This document shows positions 58,243 through 64,000 of a DNA stretch of 64,000 nucleotides, in pieces. Source of the stretch: DASUCS01 sp041166745. Lineage in GTDB: Bacteria > Actinomycetota > Acidimicrobiia > Acidimicrobiales > JACDCH01. The position numbers and the translations under genes are program-made. The notes under the pieces were generated by a model that was not told the origin of the DNA, did not search any database, and saw only the letters and a list, made by a program, of their open reading frames with translations. The stretch lies in NCBI GenBank assembly GCA_041166745.1, contig JBEEGH010000016.1, forward strand, positions 1 to 64,000. The letters are read 5' to 3'. Within the stretch, counting starts at the first letter, position 1. Each line of letters starts with the position of its first letter.

Positions 58243-60764
58243 GGAGCACCTTCCGTCTGATGCACCTGCGGCAGCTGCGGCGCCAACCGCTGCGCGCGGC
58301 GCTCGCGGTACTGGCCATCGGCGCGGGCGTGACGCTCACGGTCGCGGTGTTGGTCGCGCAATCGAGCCTGGACCGATCGTTCACTGCGTACAACGCCACC
58401 ATTGGCGGCTCTGCGACGCTGCGCGTCGTCAGCCGCTTCGACCACGGCGGCATCGACGCGTCGACGTTCGCCGCGATCGAGAAGGTCGATGGCGTGCAAA
58501 CCGCGGTGCCGCTCGTGCTCACCGTGACGCAGGTGAGCGACGACCGAGGTCACGACGAGCTCGTTGCGGTGATCGGCGCCGACTGCCGCGCCGAAGCGCT
58601 GTTCGGCAGTCGAGGCTGTGATCCTGCGGCATTGGCGAACCTCACTGACGCCAACCCACCGGCGATCGGTTCCGGTGTGCGCGCCGCCGCGGGACCGACT
58701 GGCCTGCTGCGCACCGACTTCGGTGACCGCTCGCTCGAGAATGCGCCCGTTGTCACCGACTTCGACAACGTGAACGGCGGAAGGGTGGTGCTCTACCCGC
58801 TGTCGGTGGCCCAAGCATTGTTCGCCCGGCCGAACGGCCTCGATGCGATCTTCATCGTTCCACGGCCCGGTGTCGCCACCGGACAATTGCAGGCGACGCT
58901 CGCCGATGAGGTCGGCCCGCAGAACAAAGTGCTGTTGGCCACGGAGCCCGGCAGCAACGTTGCGTTCGTGTCCAGCCAGCTCCTGCCGTTCCTGTTCCTC
59001 ATCAGCTTGTTCGGACTCGCGGTCGGCGGTCAGCTCGTGTTCAACACGATGACCTTGTCGCTCGAAGAGCGCCGGCGGGAGATGGCGATCGCATCCGCTC
59101 TCGGTGGCACGCCGGGCACCGTCACTTTGGGCGTGCTCGCCGAGGCGGCGGTGCTCGGCCTCGCCGGTGGAGCGGTGGGCATCGGAATGGGGTTGCTCGT
59201 CGCACGACCGTTCGTGGCCAACTTCTCGAAGTTCGCCGAACAGGCCGCGGGCATCCACTTGTCCGTGCATCCGACCGTGGCCAGCACCGTGATCGGTCTG
59301 GCCATCGGAGTGTTCGCGAGCGTCGCGGCGGCGTTTCTACCAGCGCGCCGGGCCGCCAAACTCGACATCGCCGGCGAGCTCGTCGACCGCAGCCGCCGGC
59401 ACGACGCCTCGACACGCATTCGAGCCCGCCGGGCCGTGATCCTCGCCGTGATGACCGCCGGTGGACTCCTGATGGCCTGGCTCGGGGCTCGCGACGGCGG
59501 CCTCGAGAGTTGGCAACCGAACGTTCTGTTGATCGGCGTGATCCTTTCCTTCACGTGCGCGTTCCCGCTGCCGCCCGCGTTCGCGCCGTTCGCGGTGCGC
59601 TGGATCGAGAAGATCCCCGTGTTGCAGCGGGGGCCGGCGCGGGTGGCGGTGTCCAACCTCGTGACCGAGACGCGGCGAACGTCGGCCGTGCTCACCGCCA
59701 TCGGCGCGGCCGTCGGCATGGCGTTCACGCTCGGCGGGGTGCTGCCGGGAATGACCGTCGGCGCCGAACAGCTCGCTCGGGCCACGTCGGCCGACCGCGT
59801 GACCATCGCGACGATGGGACTCAACAACACGTCCGCCATCGATGCCAAGGTGTCGCCCGACGTGCAGTCCGCGCTCGCGCAGGTGCCGGGAGTCGCCGCC
59901 GTCGAACGCGAGTACTTCGCCGCGATCGACATGGCGGGAGTCGGGCCCGCGGCGATCACCATGAACGACGGGCAACCGAATCACTTCAAGGTGTACCAAG
60001 GCGTCGACGTCGAGGCCGCCCTGCGGCAGGGGCAGGTGATGATCGGCCCCGGCCTGGCCCGCGCGCTCGATCTGCGGCCGGGGAGCACCTTCGATCTTCC
60101 CGGTCGCTTCGGGATCGTCCCCCTGACCGTCGGCGGCATCTGGGCCGATCCCGACAGCCTCGGCCACGGGATCTATGCATCGAAAGCGGTGTTCGAGCGC
60201 GTCGTCGGAGCGCGCCCCGTGGGTCGGGTGCTCCTCGTGCCCGAGCCCGGCCTGTCACCGTCGGCGCTGGCCGAGACCGTTCGCGCCGCTCGGATCGCGC
60301 CGAACCTCAAGGTCTTCGACCCCGACCAAGTCGCGGAGAGCTTCGCATCCGACTTCCGGGTCTTCCTCGCCCCGTTCTGGCTGCTCGCACGCGGACTCCT
60401 CGTCGTCGCCTTCATCGCCACGGCGTCGACGCTCCTACTCGCCGGGGTGAAGCGCCGCGCCGAACACGGACTGCTCGCCGCGGTGGGAATGCCGCCGGGC
60501 GACCTCGGGCGCATGGTGCTCGTCGAGGCGGGACTGTTCGGGTTGATCGGCACCATCTGTGGGTTCATCGGAGGGCTCATCGGCCTGGCCACGTTCTCGC
60601 TCGCGTCGACGAGCCTCACCGGGCTGACGATTCCCTTCCGCGTGAGCTTCGGGCCGCTGTTCCTCTACGGGTTCATCGCCACCGTCTGTGTGCTCGCGGG
60701 CGCAGCATTACCTGCGTGGCGCACGTCGCGTCTCGATCCGGTCGTTGCCCTGCGCTACGAGTAG
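58239..60764 (+). CDS. ABC transporter permease, FtsX family
   Basis: 841 residues from TTG 58239. Two FtsX-type halves: an N-terminal helix (LRAALAVLAIGAGVTLTVAVL), a large periplasmic/extracellular domain, then helices with LEERRREMAIASALGGTPG (coupling region) and AEAAVLGLAGGAVGIGMGLL; a second MacB-like half begins with helices near residue 400 and ends in LLAAVGMPPGDLGRMVLVEA and PAWRTSRLDPVVALRYE. This is a heterogeneous exporter for lipids, peptides or antibiotics. Confidence 0.9.
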   Translation: MRSTFRLMHLRQLRRQPLRAALAVLAIGAGVTLTVAVLVAQSSLDRSFTAYNATIGGSATLRVVSRFDHGGIDASTFAAIEKVDGVQTAVPLVLTVTQVSDDRGHDELVAVIGADCRAEALFGSRGCDPAALANLTDANPPAIGSGVRAAAGPTGLLRTDFGDRSLENAPVVTDFDNVNGGRVVLYPLSVAQALFARPNGLDAIFIVPRPGVATGQLQATLADEVGPQNKVLLATEPGSNVAFVSSQLLPFLFLISLFGLAVGGQLVFNTMTLSLEERRREMAIASALGGTPGTVTLGVLAEAAVLGLAGGAVGIGMGLLVARPFVANFSKFAEQAAGIHLSVHPTVASTVIGLAIGVFASVAAAFLPARRAAKLDIAGELVDRSRRHDASTRIRARRAVILAVMTAGGLLMAWLGARDGGLESWQPNVLLIGVILSFTCAFPLPPAFAPFAVRWIEKIPVLQRGPARVAVSNLVTETRRTSAVLTAIGAAVGMAFTLGGVLPGMTVGAEQLARATSADRVTIATMGLNNTSAIDAKVSPDVQSALAQVPGVAAVEREYFAAIDMAGVGPAAITMNDGQPNHFKVYQGVDVEAALRQGQVMIGPGLARALDLRPGSTFDLPGRFGIVPLTVGGIWADPDSLGHGIYASKAVFERVVGARPVGRVLLVPEPGLSPSALAETVRAARIAPNLKVFDPDQVAESFASDFRVFLAPFWLLARGLLVVAFIATASTLLLAGVKRRAEHGLLAAVGMPPGDLGRMVLVEAGLFGLIGTICGFIGGLIGLATFSLASTSLTGLTIPFRVSFGPLFLYGFIATVCVLAGAALPAWRTSRLDPVVALRYE

Positions 60765-60776
60765 TTGAATGGCCTG

Positions 60777-62603
60777 ATGGCCATTGTCGAGGAGACGCTG
60801 CCCCGCTGGGACGTCACGCCCTTCTACCCCGGACTCGATTCACGCGAGTTCTCGAACGCGCATGAAGGCTTCGGCGCTGGTGTCGCGAGGCTCACCGCGC
60901 TGTACGACGAGCACGACGTGCGCGACGGCGATCCCGTCGACCTCGACAAGGACGCCATCGCCGCGTTCGAAGCGGTCATCTCCGAGACGAACGACCTGCA
61001 AGACCACCTTCGGCTCGTCAACGCCTACCTCTACAGCTTCATCGCCACCGACGCCCGCGACGACCACGCCGCCGCGCTCTACTCCCAACTGCAAGCGCAA
61101 GCGGCGCCATTGCGCACGTTGTCGAGCCGGATGGCCTCGTGGGTGGCGCGGCTCGGCGCCGATCGACTGATCGAGGTCAGCCAGGTCGCCGCTGATCACG
61201 CGTGGCCGTTGCGCAAGGCCGAGTTCGCGGCCACGCATCAGATGACCGAGGACGAAGAAGGTTTGGCCGCGGAGCTCAACCTCACCGGCGGATCGGCGTG
61301 GAACAAGCTGCACGGCGACGTCTCCTCCCGGCTCACCGCGAACGTCAACGGCGACGATCTCGCGATCACGCTCGTGCGCAACCTCGCCCTCGACGTCGAT
61401 CCGGCGGTCCGCAAGGCCGCCTACGACGCGGAGCTCCTTGCGTGGGAATCCGCGTCAGTCCCGCTCGCGGCGGCGATGAACGGCGTCAAGGGCGAGGCCA
61501 ACGTGCTCAACCGGCGTCGAAGGTGGGAGGACTCGCTCGCGCCCGCGCTCTTCTACAACGCGGTCGACCGGACGACGCTCGACGCGATGCAGGCGGCGTG
61601 CGTGGCGTCGTTCCCCGACTTTCGTCGCTACCTGCGCACCAAGGCGGCGCTGCTCGGCCACGGCGACGCCGGCCTTCCGTGGTGGGACCTGTTCGCGCCA
61701 GTCGGCGACCCGACGGCCAACGAGTGCTCATGGGACGAGGCGGTCGACCACGTCCGCACCGCGTTCGCGTCGTACTCCCCTTCGCTCGCCGCGCTCGCGG
61801 AGCGGGCGTTCGCCGAACGATGGGTCGACGCAGAGGCGCACGATGGCAAGCGGGGCGGCGCGTTCTGCATGCCGGTGCGGGGTGACGAGAGTCGAGTGCT
61901 GTTGAACTGGTCAGGCTCGTTCGACGGCGTGTCGACGCTCGCCCACGAGCTCGGTCACGCCTACCACAACACCAATCTCGCCGACCGAACGCCGATGCAG
62001 CGGCAGACGCCGATGGCCCTGGCCGAGACCGCGAGCATCTTCTGCGAGACGATCCTGGTGCAGTCGGGCTTGGCCGCCGCCGAAGGAGACCTCGCGCGGC
62101 AGCTCGTACTGCTCGACACCGATCTCACGGGCGCCGCGCAGATCGTCGTCGACATCCACTCGCGCTTCCTGTTCGAGAAGGCGGTGTTCGAGCACCGTGT
62201 CGATCGCTCGTTGTCGGTGCAAGAGCTGAACGACCACATGACCGAGGCCCAGCTGGCCACCTACGGCGATGGGCTCGACCCGAACGCACTCCATCCCTAC
62301 ATGTGGGCAGTCAAGCCGCACTACTACGGCACCGCGTATTACAACTGGCCATACACGTTCGGTCTGCTCTTCGGCATCGGCCTGTACGCCCGCTTCACCG
62401 CCGATCCCGATCGATTCCGCCTCGGCTACGACGATCTGCTGTCCGCCACCGGCCTCGGCGATGCCGCCGAGCTGGCTGCTCGATTCGGCATCGATGTACG
62501 TGATGAAGGGTTCTGGAACGACAGCCTCGACGTCATTCGTGGTCGCATCACGGACTATGAAGCCGTCGCGGCCCAACTTGGCCCCACCGGCGACTCCCGG
62601 TAG
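60777..62603 (+). CDS. M3 family oligoendopeptidase (PepF-like)
   Basis: 608 residues from ATG 60777; a TTG at 60765 is possible. Zinc peptidase with VSTLAHELGHAYH (HExxH) and the third ligand in MALAETASIFCETIL. Substrate-binding loop HPYMWAVKPHYYGTAYYNWPY is the M3 oligopeptidase-F hallmark. It degrades peptides of moderate length inside the cell. Not obviously linked with the ABC transporter, although only 12 bases separate them. Confidence 0.92.
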   Translation: MAIVEETLPRWDVTPFYPGLDSREFSNAHEGFGAGVARLTALYDEHDVRDGDPVDLDKDAIAAFEAVISETNDLQDHLRLVNAYLYSFIATDARDDHAAALYSQLQAQAAPLRTLSSRMASWVARLGADRLIEVSQVAADHAWPLRKAEFAATHQMTEDEEGLAAELNLTGGSAWNKLHGDVSSRLTANVNGDDLAITLVRNLALDVDPAVRKAAYDAELLAWESASVPLAAAMNGVKGEANVLNRRRRWEDSLAPALFYNAVDRTTLDAMQAACVASFPDFRRYLRTKAALLGHGDAGLPWWDLFAPVGDPTANECSWDEAVDHVRTAFASYSPSLAALAERAFAERWVDAEAHDGKRGGAFCMPVRGDESRVLLNWSGSFDGVSTLAHELGHAYHNTNLADRTPMQRQTPMALAETASIFCETILVQSGLAAAEGDLARQLVLLDTDLTGAAQIVVDIHSRFLFEKAVFEHRVDRSLSVQELNDHMTEAQLATYGDGLDPNALHPYMWAVKPHYYGTAYYNWPYTFGLLFGIGLYARFTADPDRFRLGYDDLLSATGLGDAAELAARFGIDVRDEGFWNDSLDVIRGRITDYEAVAAQLGPTGDSR

Positions 62604-62616
62604 CGTCTCCCCCCTC

Positions 62617-62715
62617 ATGGGTTCGCTGATCAAGAAACGGCGCAAGCGGATGCGCAAGAAGAAGCACAAGAAGATGCTGAAGCGCACGCGCTGGCAGCGT
62701 CGCGCCGGCAAGTAA
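62617..62715 (+). CDS. bS22 / AURKAIP1-COX24-domain small ribosomal protein
   Basis: 32 residues from ATG 62617: MGSLIKKRRKRMRKKKHKK followed by MLKRTRWQRRAGK. This very basic peptide is the AURKAIP1/COX24-type protein found associated with the 30S subunit in actinobacteria. It starts 13 bases after the peptidase stop. It ends at 62715 and the convergent ispE stop begins at 62716, so the genes abut. Confidence 0.85.
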   Translation: MGSLIKKRRKRMRKKKHKKMLKRTRWQRRAGK

Positions 62716-63420
62716 TCAGCGCACTTCTGTCGTTCTGACGACGATTCGGTCGTCTCCCGGAAAATCGCCCTCGACGAACCACGTCGATCCGCTTCCTGCC
62801 AGCCGAGGCTGCTGTCCCGTGGCGGCGCCCAAGCCGTCTCGCCATGCGGCCAGCCGAGGCTCGACCACCAGGGCGGCCGGCTCGAGATCGTTCCCGCGGG
62901 TTCCTGCGGGGCCACCGAGCTCGTCCCATGCTCGATACACGTCGGCGGTCGAGCACCCGAACGGCGGGATGACCAGCGTGAACGTGCGGGGCTCGAACGG
63001 CAACGGGTCCACCACCTCGCCCGCTCCGGTCACGCGAGCGCGGCCGCCGCGCAGGCAGAAGGGCACGTCGGCCCCCAGGACTGCGGCCCGCTCCACGTCG
63101 GCGAAGCCCGCCCACCGCAACACGGCGGCGGCATCCGCCGAGCCGCCTCCCAGTCCTGCGCCGGGCGGTATGCGTTTGTCGACGCGCACGTGCGCGCTGC
63201 GTCCGACGAGAGCCAGCGCACGCCGCACGAGGTTCGAGTCGTCGGCCGCGACGTCCGCACGACTGATCTCGAGCCCATCGCCGTCGCTGAACGTGAGCGT
63301 GTCGGCGAGGTCGATCGTGACCATCTCGGCGTCGAGCAGGTGGTACCCGTCGTCGCGCACGCCGGTGATGTGCAGCGCCACGGTGAGCTTGGCCGGCGCG
63401 ACGACGACCGCGTTCGTCAT
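62716..63420 (-). CDS. ispE: 4-diphosphocytidyl-2-C-methyl-D-erythritol kinase
   Basis: 234 residues from ATG 63420, overlapping the CoA-transferase stop (ATGA). GHMP kinase of the MEP isoprenoid pathway: VVAPAKLTVALHITGVRDDG, DLADTLTFSDGDGLEI, the ATP loop IPPGAGLGGGSADAAAVLR, and PRLAGSGSTWFVEG as motif 3. It is shorter than typical IspE (280-300 residues), but all three motifs are present. The longer frame upstream is shadow. Confidence 0.9.
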   Translation of the reverse strand: MTNAVVVAPAKLTVALHITGVRDDGYHLLDAEMVTIDLADTLTFSDGDGLEISRADVAADDSNLVRRALALVGRSAHVRVDKRIPPGAGLGGGSADAAAVLRWAGFADVERAAVLGADVPFCLRGGRARVTGAGEVVDPLPFEPRTFTLVIPPFGCSTADVYRAWDELGGPAGTRGNDLEPAALVVEPRLAAWRDGLGAATGQQPRLAGSGSTWFVEGDFPGDDRIVVRTTEVR

Positions 63421-64000
63421 TCGAGCTCGCCGACGATCTCCGCGCGGTCGGCCCCGAGCGAACGTCCGGCCCATCGAAGCTGACCTGGCGTCGCCGACAG
63501 GCGGGCCACCAACCCTTGCATCGGGATGCCGTCGACCTCGACGATGGACTCGCGAGCGGCGTAGTGCGGATCGGCGGCGATGCCTTCCATGTCGAGGATC
63601 GGCGCGATCGCCGCGTGCGCCGTCTCGAACGCAGCGAGAACATCCGATTGGGTACGAGCACCGACCCAGCGCGTCATCAGCTCGTCGATCTCGTCGCGAT
63701 GGGCGATGCGGCCTTCGAAGGAGGTGAAGCGGGGATCGTCTCCCACACCGATGAGCGCCATCACGCGTTGTGCGACCGTTTCGGCCGACGTGCTCACCGC
63801 CACCCAGTTGCCGTCCGCGCACTGGTAGGTGCCGCGAGGCACCGAGTACGCGATGCCCGATCCGAGACGAGGCTGCTGGTAACCGAGCACGCGGTACGCC
63901 GACATCAGCGGCCCCATGATCTGGAACAGCGACTCGAGCAGGTTGACGTCGACGACCTGGCCGACGCCACTGTGCACCGCGACCATCGTGGCAAACGCGG
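63417..64000 (-). CDS. CaiB/BaiF-type family III CoA-transferase, 5' end outside window
   Basis: The gene runs off the right edge; about 190 residues are visible. GQVVDVNLLESLFQIMGPLM, YSVPRGTYQCADGNWVAVS and PILDMEGIAADPHYAAR match the C-terminal part of formyl/succinyl-CoA-type transferases. These transfer CoA between carboxylic acids. The catalytic Asp, normally near residue 170, would be outside or at the edge. Translationally coupled to ispE. Confidence 0.9.
   Translation of the reverse strand, partial: AFATMVAVHSGVGQVVDVNLLESLFQIMGPLMSAYRVLGYQQPRLGSGIAYSVPRGTYQCADGNWVAVSTSAETVAQRVMALIGVGDDPRFTSFEGRIAHRDEIDELMTRWVGARTQSDVLAAFETAHAAIAPILDMEGIAADPHYAARESIVEVDGIPMQGLVARLSATPGQLRWAGRSLGADRAEIVGELE

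Overview
The window is high-GC bacterial chromosome, most likely from an actinobacterium of the Acidimicrobiia/Ilumatobacter type. That placement is an inference from gene order (ispE, tRNA-Gln, glmU, prs, rplY, pth, mfd, surA-like, mazG, eno, ftsB, DUF501, ppx), SARP and DUF2630 families, a DUF501-ppx pair, bS22 and frequent GTG starts. No rRNA, CRISPR, phage module or recombinase gene was found.
Bases 1-7300 differ from the rest. About fifteen small unrelated genes lie on both strands, one per interval, separated by about fourteen copies of a short dispersed repeat with the core GTGCCG(A/T)T. The copies all point the same way, lie at gene boundaries, often touch a stop codon, and several fold into imperfect hairpins with unpaired bases. 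Cargo includes an LprI-like protein, lipoprotein, GNAT enzyme, DUF4288 protein, LAXTG-anchored surface protein, ferritin-like protein, KOW protein and GYD-like protein. This looks like an integron-like or CALIN-like gene-cassette array, but with no integrase in view and no match to the classical attC core. An isolated copy sits at 12.28 kb beside another small gene.
Bases 7.3-18 kb carry a SARP-family ATPase regulator with a GNAT gene, a secreted protein with two plastocyanin-like halves, a DinB protein, an odd tRNA with anticodon UAA but no long variable arm, a RecB-like nuclease, and a coupled acyltransferase/epimerase/enoyl-CoA hydratase operon.
Bases 18-24 kb hold an overlapping operon of aminotransferase, acyl-CoA synthetase, GNAT and TetR genes. 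Bases 24.3-30.4 kb hold a nine-gene operon in which every junction overlaps: coxD, coxE, two XdhC-type genes, mocA, coxG, VOC, DUF501 and ppx. These are maturation genes for a molybdenum hydroxylase; a form II CoxL lies at 32.7-35 kb, without small or medium subunits in this window.
Bases 35-64 kb are mostly housekeeping: ftsB-eno, mazG-surA-mfd, pth-rplY, prs-glmU, tRNA-Gln, an ABC exporter, an M3 peptidase, bS22, ispE and a CoA-transferase running off the end. Notable here are a peptidyl-tRNA hydrolase whose only plausible start is CTG, a GlmU that stops before the acetyltransferase catalytic region, a 12-codon leader ORF coupled to an SRPBCC gene, and a 19-bp perfect palindrome upstream of mfd.
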